NCBI GenBank assembly: GCA_039815415.1
Contig: JBCBZH010000103.1
Location: forward strand, 1 to 13,059
Direction: 5' to 3'
Length of the DNA stretch: 13,059 nucleotides
Source: JBCBZH01 sp039815415
GTDB taxonomy: Bacteria > Bacteroidota > Rhodothermia > Rhodothermales > Rubricoccaceae
Part shown: positions 1 through 7,230 of the stretch, piece after piece
Numbering within the stretch: position 1 is the stretch's first letter
How the letters are laid out: the number at the start of each line of letters is the position of its first letter
Notes under the pieces: generated by a model
Seen by the model: only the letters and a program-made list of their open reading frames with translations
What the model was told of the DNA's origin: nothing
The model's database searches: none
Position numbers and translations under genes: made by a program

Positions 1-140
1 CGCTGGACGCGTTCCTCAAAGGTGCCCCCGTCAGGCGCCGTGATGGCGCGCAACAGGCGCAGGCGCTCTGCCTGAGAACGGAGCGGGGGCGCACTAGGAG
101 GCGATCGGTCCCCGGTGGGTACCGGGAGAGTGGCGGACAT
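1..140 (-). CDS. N-terminal fragment of an unidentified protein, cut by the window edge
   Basis: An open frame starts at the ATG at 140 and runs without a stop to the first base of the window, giving about 46 residues. It begins MSATLPVPTGDRSPPSAPPL and continues RSQAERLRLLRAITAPDGGTFEERVQ. The Pro/Ser/Thr-rich start followed by an amphipathic, charged helix looks like real coding sequence. The segment RLRLLRAI..PDGGTFEERVQ recalls the helix that precedes GAF domains in some sensor kinases, but that is a loose resemblance and too short to name a function. No clear -7 box of the type seen elsewhere in the window was found upstream. It lies downstream of murB on the same strand, 138 bases away. 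Confidence 0.5.
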   Translation of the reverse strand, partial: MSATLPVPTGDRSPPSAPPLRSQAERLRLLRAITAPDGGTFEERVQ

Positions 141-198
141 GCATGCACTGGTGGGGTCAATGGGAGGCTCTCACATCCCGTTCCCGTTCCCGATCTGG

Positions 199-217
199 CG
201 CTAGAATGCTTCTAGCG
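199..217. promoter_or_regulatory. Perfect 8-bp inverted repeat with 3-base spacer
   Basis: CGCTAGAA and TTCTAGCG flank the spacer TGC, an exact palindrome. It lies between the end of murB (279) and the start of the next minus-strand gene (140). It could be an operator for that gene, about 60 bases upstream of its start, or a short hairpin behind murB. No T-run follows it on either strand, which argues against a classical terminator. Confidence 0.4.
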
Positions 218-278
218 GGGGCTGCACGCACCGTCACGTTTCGCATTCACCCCCCGGGTTTCCTTTCGCACGGGTGGT

Positions 279-1358
279 CTATCGGCGCTCGGCATCCTTG
301 TGGGCCTCAGGATGCCCTCCCGGGGGGACGCCTTCAACGAAGCCATCTGCGTTTTCCCAGCCTTTCAGGGGCAGATCTCTGAGATCGCCAAAGTCGCCGA
401 TGAAGCCGATCTCCGTGCTCAGGCGGTAGCCCTGCTCCCGCTCTACGGTCTCCTGCATGTAGCCGATCAGGTGGCGGACATCTCGTGCCGTGGCGCCGCC
501 TGCGTTGATGAGGATGTTGGCGTGGCGCTCGGTTACCATCGCGCCGCCCATCCGGGCACCCTTGAGGCCGCACCAATCCGCCAGGCGCCCAGCACCGACG
601 CCATCGATCTTCTTGAAGATGGACCCTGCGGAAGGCTGCGTATCCAGAGGCGGATGGCGCGCGCCTCGCCACTCAAGGTTGGCCGCGACGATCTCGCGAA
701 GGCGCTCCGGTTGAGCTGGCGACAGGCGAAAGGTGGCACTCAGAACGATGTCCTCTGTGATGTGCAGGGTCGAGTAGTCGTACCCGAAGTCGAACCAGTC
801 GCGGTTCACCGTCTGGCGCTCGCCGCCAGGAGTGAGCAACTCGGCACTCTCGACCACCTCTTCAATGAACATCGTCCGTTCACGAGCTGGTGGCGGCGAG
901 AGGAAGTGCAGGTTCTGCCAGAGGGCGCCGCCAACGCTCGAAGGGATTCCCGCGTAGTGCTCGATGCCCGACAGGCTGGCATTGAGCGTGGCCTCGATGA
1001 GGTTCGGCCAGACGATGGCGCCGCTCTCGGCCCAGACCTCACCCGTCTTGGCATCGATGCGCATCTGGCTGGCCCGGTTGCGGACCACCAGCCCGCGCAC
1101 GCCCCCATCTCCCACGAGGATGTTGGCGCCCATCCCGAGAAGCGTGAACGGGATGCCGCATGCCCGCGCAGCGGAGATGGCGGCCGCCAGCTCGTCGGCG
1201 CTCTCAGCTTCGAAGAAGACATCCGCCGGGCCTCCGATCTTGAACGTGGTGTACGCCGCGAGCCGTTCGTTCAGGCGGAAGCGCGAGGCATCGATGTGGG
1301 GGAGAGCCGTCGTCAGCTCGGCGTGGAGGTCGGTCGGAGTGGGAGAGGGGAGAGGCAC
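279..1358 (-). CDS. murB: UDP-N-acetylenolpyruvoylglucosamine reductase MurB
   Basis: MurB uses NADPH and FAD to reduce UDP-GlcNAc-enolpyruvate to UDP-MurNAc, the second committed step of cytoplasmic peptidoglycan precursor synthesis. The 359-residue product has the FAD-binding part near residues 36-95 (TTFKIGGPADVFFEA, then LGMGANILVGDGGVRGLVV), the GIPSSVGGALWQN segment near 138-149, the catalytic serine in SAGSIFKK (Ser246), and the late catalytic glutamate in LSTEIGFIGDF (Glu316). An insert around residues 151-165 (HFLSPPPARERTMF) follows the glycine-rich loop. The usual FGYRxS motif reads FGYDYS (191-196), so the Arg is Asp here. The hydrophilic tail after residue 323 looks dispensable. 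The start is a GTG, chosen because it lies 21 bases behind a -7-like box. The N-terminus is Pro-rich and the exact start is less certain than the gene. Confidence 0.93.
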   Translation of the reverse strand: MPLPSPTPTDLHAELTTALPHIDASRFRLNERLAAYTTFKIGGPADVFFEAESADELAAAISAARACGIPFTLLGMGANILVGDGGVRGLVVRNRASQMRIDAKTGEVWAESGAIVWPNLIEATLNASLSGIEHYAGIPSSVGGALWQNLHFLSPPPARERTMFIEEVVESAELLTPGGERQTVNRDWFDFGYDYSTLHITEDIVLSATFRLSPAQPERLREIVAANLEWRGARHPPLDTQPSAGSIFKKIDGVGAGRLADWCGLKGARMGGAMVTERHANILINAGGATARDVRHLIGYMQETVEREQGYRLSTEIGFIGDFGDLRDLPLKGWENADGFVEGVPPGGHPEAHKDAERR

Positions 1359-1379
1359 AAGAGAACCAGCAAGGGGCGG

Positions 1380-1388
1380 CTAGTTTAC
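1380..1388. promoter_or_regulatory. Overlapping divergent -7 boxes for murB and the MGMT-like gene
   Basis: On the plus strand TAGTTTAC (1381-1388) ends 27 bases before the GTG of the alkyltransferase-like gene. On the minus strand TAAACTAG (1387-1380) ends 21 bases before the GTG of murB. Both resemble the TAnnTTTG -7 element of Bacteroidota, the plus-strand box more closely. They occupy nearly the same bases, so the two promoters would compete. No convincing -33 TTG was seen. Confidence 0.4.
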
Positions 1389-1415
1389 CTGCGTCCTTCA
1401 CCCGCCTTCCAGCCT

Positions 1416-1754
1416 GTGTCTGAGCCCCGTCAGGACTTCTTCGAGCGCGTCTGGGACGTGGTTCGCGACATCCCCACAGGCCGCGTGAGCACGTATGGGC
1501 ACATTGCCCGGCACCTCGGCATCGGCCACGCGGCGCGGACCGTCGGGTGGGCACTTAAGGCCGTCGCGCAGGCCGAGGATCCGTACGCGATTCCCTGTCA
1601 CCGGGTCGTCAACCGGGAAGGAGCGCTGTCGGGACGGCTTCATTTCGAGACGCCCACCGTGATGGAGGAGCGCCTCCGCGCCGAGGGCGTGACGTTCACA
1701 GCCGACGGCCGCGTCGAGTTGGCGACGCACCTCTGGGATCCGGCTGAAGGGTGA
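1416..1754 (+). CDS. Small O6-alkylguanine-DNA alkyltransferase-like protein (MGMT family)
   Basis: This 112-residue protein is the C-terminal DNA-binding domain of the MGMT/Ogt family without an N-terminal domain. It begins (M)SEPRQDFFERVWDVVRDIPTGRVSTYG, contains the winged-helix arginine-finger region ARTVGWALKA (residues 40-49), and carries the alkyl-acceptor motif IPCHRVVNR with Cys61. Because the cysteine is present, it should be a suicide alkyltransferase rather than an Atl1-type protein, where the position is usually Trp. It would act on alkylated guanine in DNA. GTG at 1416 was chosen because it gives the usual family N-terminus. The frame is open upstream only because it runs antisense through murB. 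It is divergent from murB and convergent with aroA. Confidence 0.87.
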   Translation: MSEPRQDFFERVWDVVRDIPTGRVSTYGHIARHLGIGHAARTVGWALKAVAQAEDPYAIPCHRVVNREGALSGRLHFETPTVMEERLRAEGVTFTADGRVELATHLWDPAEG

Positions 1755-1760
1755 GGGGGG

Positions 1761-1836
1761 CGCCAGCTCGAAAGGCTCCCTCAGTGCTCGAAGCAAGCGA
1801 CCTGGTGGGTTCCGAGATTGGTGCGTCGAGCTGGCG
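1761..1836. repeat. Inverted pair of the CGAGCTGGCG repeat between convergent genes
   Basis: CGCCAGCTCG at 1761-1770 and CGAGCTGGCG at 1827-1836 face each other in the 115-base gap between the alkyltransferase gene (ends 1754) and aroA (ends 1870). Extended by one base, the arms CGCCAGCTCGA and TCGAGCTGGCG are perfectly complementary over 11 bp with a 56-base spacer between the 10-mers. The pair could fold in transcripts of either strand and act as a bidirectional terminator, although the loop is long. Confidence 0.6.
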
Positions 1837-1869
1837 AACCTGCCGTCCAACACGCGCCCTCCCCGAGCC

Positions 1870-3165
1870 CTATGCCTCGACGGATCCGGGCGCAATGCTC
1901 TCCAGCACGTCCCAGAAGCCGGGGAAGGAGACAGCGGCGGCCTCGGCGCCGTGGATGACGGTCGAGCCAGTGGCACCGAGAGCAGCGACGGCCGCTGCCA
2001 TGGCGATCCGGTGATCGTGCATCGCGTCGACCTCGGCTCCGTGCAGCGGCTGCCCGCCGTCGATCACCAGCCCGTCGGGGCGCTCCTCGATCTGTGCGCC
2101 CATGGATCGAAGGAACGCTGCGGTAGCGGCGATGCGGTCGGTCTCTTTCACGCGGAGCTCCTCGGCGTCTCGGATGACCGTCCGGCCCGTGGCGTAGGCC
2201 GCTGCGACAGCCAGCACCGGAATCTCGTCGATCAGGTTGGGGATGATGTCGCCGCCAATGTCCACAGCTGTGAGCCCACCGGAGGTCTGCACCTGAAGGT
2301 CGGCGAGTGGCTCGCCCCCTCGCTCGCGAGCGTTGGATCGGGTGATGGAGGCGCCCATCGCCCTGAGGACATCGACTACGGCGCTTCGGGTCGGGTTGAG
2401 GCCGACGCGCTGGATCTTGAGAATGGCCTCTTGCGCGATGGAGCCTGCGACGAGAAAAAACGCGGCGGCTGAGATGTCCTTGGGGACCACCCAGAGGCGC
2501 GACGGAATCGCCGTTCCGCCCGTCACCGAGATGTGTCGTTCGGTTCCAACGGTGAACGTCGCCAGCTCGAGCATGCGCTCGGTGTGGTCTCGTGTGGCGA
2601 CCGGCTCCTCGACCGTGGTGACGCCGTCGGCGTAGAGTCCGGCGAGCAGAACAGCGCTCTTGACCTGCGCCGAGGCCATCGGCAGGCGATAGGTGATAGG
2701 AGAGAGGGAGCGGCCCGAGATGCGAATCGGTGCGTGCCCGTCCGTCAGCTCGATGGCGGCGCCCATCTGAGTGAGCGGACTGGCGATCCGACTCATCGGA
2801 CGCGGCGTAAGCGAGGCGTCGCCGATCAGCTCTGTATCGAAGGACTGGCCTGCGAGGACGCCCGAGAGCAGCCGCATCGTCGTTCCTGAGTTGCCGCAAT
2901 CGAGCGGTTCTGAGGGTGCCGTCAGGCCACGCAGCCCGACGCCCTGGATGAACAGCGCATCGTCTCGCTCTTCCATCTCGACGCCCAGCTGGCGAAGGCA
3001 TCCGAGCGTGGATTGGGGGTCTGCCGCATCCGAATAGCCGACGATCTCCGATTCGCCCTCACCCAGCGCTGCAAGAATCGCCGTTCGGTGGGCGACCGAC
3101 TTGTCGGGGGGGAGAGCTACCGTGCCTGCAAGCGCCGCTGCGGGATGGATCGTGACGCTGCTCAT
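1870..3165 (-). CDS. aroA: 3-phosphoshikimate 1-carboxyvinyltransferase (EPSP synthase)
   Basis: AroA joins shikimate-3-phosphate and phosphoenolpyruvate to form EPSP in the shikimate pathway to aromatic amino acids. The 431-residue length is normal. Visible motifs are PPDKSVAHRTAI with the PEP/S3P-binding lysine (Lys22), the loop LDCGNSGTTMRLLSG, GDASLTPRPM, EELRVKETDRI (335-345), and DHRIAMA (384-390). The DKS.AHR and GNSGTT.RL spellings resemble the class II (Bacillus-like) enzymes more than the class I GNAGTAMRP type; glyphosate sensitivity cannot be read from this. Its ATG (3165-3163) overlaps the TGA of the upstream lipoprotein gene (ATGA), so it is probably translated by coupling and is the last gene of the add operon. 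Stop TAG. Confidence 0.96.
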   Translation of the reverse strand: MSSVTIHPAAALAGTVALPPDKSVAHRTAILAALGEGESEIVGYSDAADPQSTLGCLRQLGVEMEERDDALFIQGVGLRGLTAPSEPLDCGNSGTTMRLLSGVLAGQSFDTELIGDASLTPRPMSRIASPLTQMGAAIELTDGHAPIRISGRSLSPITYRLPMASAQVKSAVLLAGLYADGVTTVEEPVATRDHTERMLELATFTVGTERHISVTGGTAIPSRLWVVPKDISAAAFFLVAGSIAQEAILKIQRVGLNPTRSAVVDVLRAMGASITRSNARERGGEPLADLQVQTSGGLTAVDIGGDIIPNLIDEIPVLAVAAAYATGRTVIRDAEELRVKETDRIAATAAFLRSMGAQIEERPDGLVIDGGQPLHGAEVDAMHDHRIAMAAAVAALGATGSTVIHGAEAAAVSFPGFWDVLESIAPGSVEA

Positions 3166-3899
3166 GACCCACTCGGAGCCGTGTAGACGAGGGGCCACTC
3201 TGAGGGCGGCGGCAGCTCGTCCGGAATGTCGTCGCCGCACTCGCGCTGACGGAGCTGGCGAAGAGAGAGAGAGGCGTTGTCGTCCATCCGATACACGGCG
3301 TAGGTGCCGCAGTCTCCGAGGCCTCGGCCTTTGGCGAACGTGGCAAGGATGCCATCCTGGATGCGAGAGACGTCCGGGGTGGAGAAGACGGTCTGGCGTT
3401 TGTCGTTGCCGAGGGGGAGGCCACCATCGTCGAGTTCTGGCGTGGACAGCACAGCTACCTGTTCTCCATTGATGTGAACGAACGCGTAGCCACCCTGGTA
3501 GGCCCCGTAGGAGCAGGTCACAGCCACAACGGCTTCCGTTTCGGAGATATCGGCAATCTCGAGGGTGCCTCGGACCCAGTGCCCTTCGCCGGGTGGCACC
3601 GGGTCGTATACCATCTCGCCGGTTTCGTAGTCGAGGTACGTGTCGCAGGCCCGCCGCCAGTTGGTCACGGCGTCGAGGTCATTCGCCAGACGCTTCATCC
3701 GGTCGATTCCAGGATCGTCGAGGTCCGTGTCCTCGATGGAGAGTGCATCTGCTCGGGCCTCTGAGAGCCAGGCTTGTGCATCGAAGTCCGACGTGGAGAC
3801 CACGTCCTCCGAGTCCGGTGAGGAAGACGGGCTGGCGGGCTCCGGCGAGGCACAGGCCGAGAGGCCGAGGCACAGAAAGGCGACGAGCTGGCGAGTCAT
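3162..3899 (-). CDS. Putative lipoprotein with a DUF1176-like domain
   Basis: This 245-residue protein starts MTRQLVAFLCLGLSAC, a short basic then hydrophobic signal ending in a lipobox (LSAC, Cys16), so it is probably lipid-anchored. A Ser/Pro/Asp/Glu-rich linker follows. The C-terminal part contains RIQDGILATFAKGRGLGDCGTYAVYRMDD, a hydrophobic strand, RQRECGDD, and a final SEWPLVYTA. The GrGlGDCG, Cys-Gly and final Trp pattern matches the end of DUF1176 proteins, whose function is unknown; that assignment is from memory. Four cysteines in the mature part could pair. Its ATG overlaps the add stop and its TGA overlaps the aroA start, so it is trapped inside a biosynthetic operon. Its first codons (ACT CGC CAG CTC GTC) coincide with a copy of the CGAGCTGGCG repeat. 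Confidence 0.85.
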   Translation of the reverse strand: MTRQLVAFLCLGLSACASPEPASPSSSPDSEDVVSTSDFDAQAWLSEARADALSIEDTDLDDPGIDRMKRLANDLDAVTNWRRACDTYLDYETGEMVYDPVPPGEGHWVRGTLEIADISETEAVVAVTCSYGAYQGGYAFVHINGEQVAVLSTPELDDGGLPLGNDKRQTVFSTPDVSRIQDGILATFAKGRGLGDCGTYAVYRMDDNASLSLRQLRQRECGDDIPDELPPPSEWPLVYTAPSGS

Positions 3900-4942
3900 G
3901 CGTCTTCTGGAAGCGTAATCAGAGGCCGAACCTCCTCGATCAGCGCTTGCTTCTCGTGGTACGGCAGGAATGCGTAGGCGAAGCCGTTCAGCACAATCTG
4001 GCGAAGCGCCTCGGCTGGAATGCCGCATCGGGTGTGGGCCAGCCATAGCTCGTCGGTGACGGTCGTGTGGCTGAACAGGCGGTTGTCCGTGTTGATGGTG
4101 ATGGGCACGCCAGCCCGACAGTACTCGGCCACCGGATGTGCCTCGTAGCTGGCGACCACGTGGGTCTGCACGTTCGAGGTCGGGCAGACCTCCAAGGCGA
4201 TGCGCCGGTCCACCACGTAGCGGAGCAGGTCTGGGTCCTGACCTAGGGTGACGCCGTGGCCGATACGGTGCGCGCCACACTTGAACAGCGCTTGCCGGAT
4301 GGACGCCGGGCCAAAGCTCTCCCCAGCGTGGACAGTGATGTTGAGGAGTTCCTTGCGTGCGAGGTAGAACGCCGCCCCGTGCATCTCCGCCGGGTTTCCG
4401 CGTTCGCCACCAGCGAGATCGAACCCGACCACGCCGCGCCCACGGTAGGACGCCGCCAGCTCGGCCTGAGCCAGCGAGGCGCTCTCAAATCGGTCGCGCA
4501 GGCCACAGACGATGACGCCGGTTCGGATGCCGTGGTCGCGTTCGGCGTCCGCCAGACCGGCCAGCACCGCATCGTTGACCTGCCACATGGTGAGGCCTTC
4601 CTCGGTGTGGAGGATGGGTCCGTAGCGGACCTCCAGGTAGCGGACGTTCTCCTTGGCGGCGTCCTCCGCCAGCTCGTAGGCAATGCGGTGCAGTGCCTCT
4701 CGAGTCTGCATCAGCGGGATCGAGTAGCTAAACCACTTCAGATACTCCTCCAGGGTGGGAGAGCCGTCGATCTTCGTCAGCTCCTCAGCCATTCCCTCCA
4801 CATCCGGGGCAGGCAATACGTCCAGCTTGTCGTGCTTCGTGGCGAGGTCGAGCATCGTCTCCAGGCGGAGCGAGCCGTCGAGGTGGCAGTGCAGCTCGGC
4901 CTTGGGCCAGCCGAGGAGGGTGTCGCGTGTGAGAGTGGACAT
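3896..4942 (-). CDS. add: Adenosine deaminase
   Basis: It hydrolyses adenosine and deoxyadenosine to inosine and deoxyinosine plus ammonia in purine salvage, in the cytoplasm. The 348-residue product shows the zinc ligands in ELHCHLDGS (His18, His20), the VGFDLAGGE motif (172-180), HAGE with zinc-binding His205 and catalytic Glu208, RIGHG with His229, LEVCPTSN (250-257), and NTDN with Asp286. All expected catalytic residues are present and the length is usual for bacterial enzymes. The ATG at 4942 was chosen because it begins MSTLTRDTLLGWPKAELHCH, as homologues do, and lies 18 bases behind a TAGCTTTC box. The frame continues open far upstream, but that part does not look like protein. It is the first gene of an operon with the lipoprotein and aroA. 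Confidence 0.95.
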   Translation of the reverse strand: MSTLTRDTLLGWPKAELHCHLDGSLRLETMLDLATKHDKLDVLPAPDVEGMAEELTKIDGSPTLEEYLKWFSYSIPLMQTREALHRIAYELAEDAAKENVRYLEVRYGPILHTEEGLTMWQVNDAVLAGLADAERDHGIRTGVIVCGLRDRFESASLAQAELAASYRGRGVVGFDLAGGERGNPAEMHGAAFYLARKELLNITVHAGESFGPASIRQALFKCGAHRIGHGVTLGQDPDLLRYVVDRRIALEVCPTSNVQTHVVASYEAHPVAEYCRAGVPITINTDNRLFSHTTVTDELWLAHTRCGIPAEALRQIVLNGFAYAFLPYHEKQALIEEVRPLITLPEDA

Positions 4943-4960
4943 GGGTGCAGGAAGGGGTGC

Positions 4961-4968
4961 GAAAGCTA
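4961..4968 (-). promoter_or_regulatory. Candidate -7 box of the add operon (TAGCTTTC)
   Basis: Reading the minus strand, TAGCTTTC matches six of the six defined TAnnTTT positions of the Bacteroidota -7 element and differs only at the last base. It ends 18 bases before the add ATG. The leader after it is rich in C and T with no Shine-Dalgarno sequence. A near-copy of the CGAGCTGGCG repeat lies 25 bases further upstream. Confidence 0.5.
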
Positions 4969-4993
4969 CGGGCTGGCGGAGACGGAGGGGCGT

Positions 4994-5056
4994 TGAGCTG
5001 GCGGGCGGCCATAGCGGCCCAGACTTGCCAGCCCGAACGCGCCCGTTGAGCTGGCG
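4994..5056. repeat. Two direct near-copies of the CGAGCTGGCG repeat between add and tatA
   Basis: GTTGAGCTGGCG occurs twice, with the 10-mer TGAGCTGGCG at 4994-5003 and 5047-5056, in the 234-base gap between the divergent add and tatA genes. A shorter CTGGCGG fragment lies at 4973 and an opposed GCCAGCCCG lies between the two copies. Apart from these copies and the promoters nothing else was recognised in this gap. Confidence 0.55.
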
Positions 5057-5146
5057 AGTCTTCCGTCTCGGGTCCACGATTCGTTCCGTCCTGCGAGTCC
5101 GATGCGAAGACGTGACGCCTCTCGGACCTGCAGGCGCTGGCGCACG

Positions 5147-5154
5147 TACTTTCT
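5147..5154 (+). promoter_or_regulatory. Candidate -7 box of tatA (TACTTTCT)
   Basis: TACTTTCT matches the TAnnTTT part of the Bacteroidota -7 consensus and ends 22 bases before the tatA ATG at 5177. No -33 TTG was found upstream. The leader is C/T/A-rich and lacks a Shine-Dalgarno sequence. Confidence 0.45.
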
Positions 5155-5176
5155 CTCCACACCAACCTGTGCCGAC

Positions 5177-5488
5177 ATGGGCAGCCTGGGTCCGTTTGAG
5201 ATCATTGCCATCCTTCTCGTCATTCTGCTCCTCTTCGGAGCCAAGCGCATTCCCGAGATTGCGCGTGGGCTCGGGAAAGGCATCCGCGAGTTCAAGGACG
5301 CCACCAACGACATCAAGAAAGAGCTGACGGTGGAGGCGCCTCCGCAGCAGCCACGTCAGGTCCAGCCGCCGACCGTCCACCAAACGCCGCAGCAGACGAC
5401 GTACGCGCCGCCCGCCGATCCCGCCAGCTCGACGCCCCCGGCCCCTGCACCGCCTCCGCCCGCCGATGGGCAGACGCCGCAGTCGTAA
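5177..5488 (+). CDS. tatA: Twin-arginine translocase subunit TatA/TatE
   Basis: TatA forms the protein-conducting part of the Tat system, which moves folded proteins across the inner membrane. The 103-residue product starts MGSLGPFEIIAILLVILLLF, a short N-terminal segment and single membrane helix, followed directly by the diagnostic FGAKRIPEIARGLGKGIREFK amphipathic helix. The remaining ~55 residues are a Pro/Gln-rich flexible tail (PPQQPRQVQPP and PAPPPPADG), common in this family. The ATG at 5177 is preferred over one at 5102 because the longer form puts an Arg-rich stretch before the membrane helix, and because a -7-like box ends 22 bases upstream. TatB or TatE is possible but TatA fits best. 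tatC is not in the window. Confidence 0.93.
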   Translation: MGSLGPFEIIAILLVILLLFGAKRIPEIARGLGKGIREFKDATNDIKKELTVEAPPQQPRQVQPPTVHQTPQQTTYAPPADPASSTPPAPAPPPPADGQTPQS

Positions 5489-5599
5489 GTGAGCGACGAG
5501 TGACGAGTACACGGCGAAGAGCCCCGAACTGTGGGCCACGCCGCTCGTTCTCCGCCTTCCGCTCATCCCCCCCTCACTCTTGACCCATCACCACGATTA

Positions 5600-6481
5600 A
5601 TGAGCATTCTCATCGACTCCAACACCCGCCTCGTCGTTCAGGGCATCACGGGTTCTGAAGGCACCTTCCACGCCGGTCAGATGATCGAGTATGGGACCAA
5701 CGTCGTCGCGGGCGTGACACCGGGCAAGGGCGGCCAGACGCACCTCGACCGTCCGGTCTACAACACGGTCAGTGAGGCGGTGGAGAAGGAGGGCGCCAAC
5801 ACGGCCTGCATCTTCGTGCCCCCCGCCTTCGCGGCTGACGCGGTGTTGGAAGCGGCCGATGCGGGGATCCAGGTCATCGTCTGCATCACGGAAGGGATCC
5901 CGGTGCAGGACATGATCCCGGTCAAGCCGTACGTGGACAAGAAGGGCGCCGTTCTGGTTGGGCCGAACTGCCCCGGCTTGCTCACGCCTGGCGCTAGCGT
6001 CAAGGTGGGCATCATGCCGACCATGATCTTCGAGGACGGAGCCGTCGGGGTTGTGTCTCGCTCGGGCACGCTTACGTACGAGGCTGTAGATCAGCTCACC
6101 CGTGCGGGCCTCGGCCAATCCACCGCCATCGGCATCGGAGGCGACCCGATTATCGGGACGACGCACCTCGACGCGATTCGGATGTTCAACGAGGACCCGA
6201 AGACCGAGGCCATCGTCATGATCGGTGAGATCGGCGGATCGGCGGAAGAGGAGGCGGCTGCCTACGTCAAGGAGAATGTCAAGAAGCCTGTCTTTGGCTT
6301 CATCGCGGGCCGGACAGCGCCTCCAGGGCGTCGCATGGGCCATGCAGGCGCCATCGTATCGGGCGGGAAGGGCACGGCAGAAGCCAAGATTGAGGCCATG
6401 CGCGATGCCGGCATCACGACGGTCGAGAGCCCGGCCGCCATTGGCGAGACGGTCAAGGAGCACTTCGCTGCCGTCGCATAG
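5600..6481 (+). CDS. sucD: Succinyl-CoA synthetase (ADP-forming) alpha subunit
   Basis: With the beta subunit (SucC) it interconverts succinyl-CoA and succinate with substrate-level phosphorylation in the TCA cycle. The 293-residue product is of normal length. It begins MSILIDSNTRLVVQGITGSEGTFH (CoA-binding Rossmann domain), contains NVVAGVTPGKGG, the VGPNCPG motif, and VSRSGTLTYEA, and ends with the phosphohistidine motif RRMGHAGAI, in which His248 is the residue phosphorylated during catalysis. ATG at 5600 is chosen because it gives the family N-terminus; the 111-base gap after tatA has no clear -7 box, so it may be read from the tatA promoter or from an unrecognised one. sucC is not adjacent, meaning the two subunits are encoded apart. 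Confidence 0.97.
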   Translation: MSILIDSNTRLVVQGITGSEGTFHAGQMIEYGTNVVAGVTPGKGGQTHLDRPVYNTVSEAVEKEGANTACIFVPPAFAADAVLEAADAGIQVIVCITEGIPVQDMIPVKPYVDKKGAVLVGPNCPGLLTPGASVKVGIMPTMIFEDGAVGVVSRSGTLTYEAVDQLTRAGLGQSTAIGIGGDPIIGTTHLDAIRMFNEDPKTEAIVMIGEIGGSAEEEAAAYVKENVKKPVFGFIAGRTAPPGRRMGHAGAIVSGGKGTAEAKIEAMRDAGITTVESPAAIGETVKEHFAAVA

Positions 6482-6554
6482 CGACGGACGGCACGGACAG
6501 AAGGGGCACGAGGGGCGCCCGGCTCCTTCTTGCCTCTTCCCATATCCCCGTCCC

Positions 6555-7166
6555 ATGAAGGTCAAGCACGCGGAGTTCGTGCTCGCGGCGCCGAGCTGGC
6601 GGGCATTGCCTCCCGGCCACATTCCCGAGGTCGCGTTCGCGGGCCGCTCGAATGTGGGGAAAAGCTCATTGCTGAACGCTCTGCTCGGCCGTCGCCAGCT
6701 CGCGCGGACCAGCCAGACGCCGGGCAAGACGCAGGCGTTGAACTTCTACGCCGTCAACCCGAACTCTCACGGGCACGCCGACCTTCACCTCGTTGACCTT
6801 CCGGGCTACGGCTATGCGAAGGTGTCTCAGAAGCGGCGTGCAGCCTGGCAACGGCTCGTCGGTCAGTATGTGACACAGCGGGCAGTGGACGGCCCACTTC
6901 GGGCGGTGGTCCAGCTCATCGACAGCCGCCACCCACCGACGGCTCTCGACCTCGAGCTGATGGCCGTTGTGCTGGAGAGCCCGGCACCACACCTGATTGC
7001 GCTGACGAAGGCGGATAAGCTGTCCGCCAACAAGAAGCAGCAGGCCGTTGCCGCGTTGCATAAGGTGCTGGCGCCGTACGGCCTGGAGGTACCGGTGGTG
7101 CTCACCTCAGCGGAGAAGAAGCAGGGCCTCCGTGAGCTGTGGGACTGGATCGACGCGGTGGTGTAG
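6555..7166 (+). CDS. engB: Ribosome-biogenesis GTPase EngB (YsxC/YihA)
   Basis: EngB is a small essential-type GTPase acting in late assembly of the 50S ribosomal subunit. The 203-residue product is of family length and shows all GTPase motifs: G1 GRSNVGKSS (30-38), G2 region TSQTPGKTQ (52-60), G3 DLPGYGYA (81-88), G4 TKADK (151-155) and G5-like TSAEKKQG. It starts MKVKHAEFVLAAPSWRALP..IPEVAFAGRS, as expected. ATG at 6555 is preceded by a pyrimidine-rich leader (CCTCTTCCCATATCCCCGTCCC region cut short here: 6533-6554) with no Shine-Dalgarno sequence. It lies 73 bases after sucD and may be co-transcribed. Two exact copies of the CGAGCTGGCG repeat fall inside it (6592 and 6694). Confidence 0.96.
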   Translation: MKVKHAEFVLAAPSWRALPPGHIPEVAFAGRSNVGKSSLLNALLGRRQLARTSQTPGKTQALNFYAVNPNSHGHADLHLVDLPGYGYAKVSQKRRAAWQRLVGQYVTQRAVDGPLRAVVQLIDSRHPPTALDLELMAVVLESPAPHLIALTKADKLSANKKQQAVAALHKVLAPYGLEVPVVLTSAEKKQGLRELWDWIDAVV

Positions 7167-7168
7167 TG

Positions 7169-7216
7169 AGCCACCAGCTCGAGAAACCGCCCGACGAGCT
7201 GGCGACCCGGGTGGCT
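7169..7216. terminator. Putative bidirectional terminator made from a repeat pair
   Basis: Outer arms AGCCACC (7169-7175) and GGTGGCT (7210-7216) enclose inner arms AGCTCG (7176-7181) and CGAGCT (7195-7200), which belong to two facing copies of the CGAGCTGGCG repeat. On the plus strand the outer arm runs into a short TTT. It starts three bases after the engB stop and lies between the convergent engB and lipoprotein genes, where a two-way terminator would be expected. A nine-base bulge makes the structure imperfect. Confidence 0.5.
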
Positions 7217-7230
7217 TTCCGAAGCCCTGG

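Noticed and set aside
176..194. CCCGTT tandem triplet near the left edge
   Set aside because: Only about three units, too short to call a tandem repeat of interest.
300..1415. Long plus-strand open frame leading into the alkyltransferase gene, suggesting a fusion protein
   Set aside because: It is antisense to murB, whose protein is clearly conserved. The translation has no recognisable domain before the GTG at 1416, where the family N-terminus begins.
4943..5566. Upstream extension of the add frame by over 200 residues
   Set aside because: The translation is Arg/Gly-rich low-complexity and overlaps tatA on the other strand. The ATG at 4942 gives the expected enzyme N-terminus and lies behind a promoter-like box.
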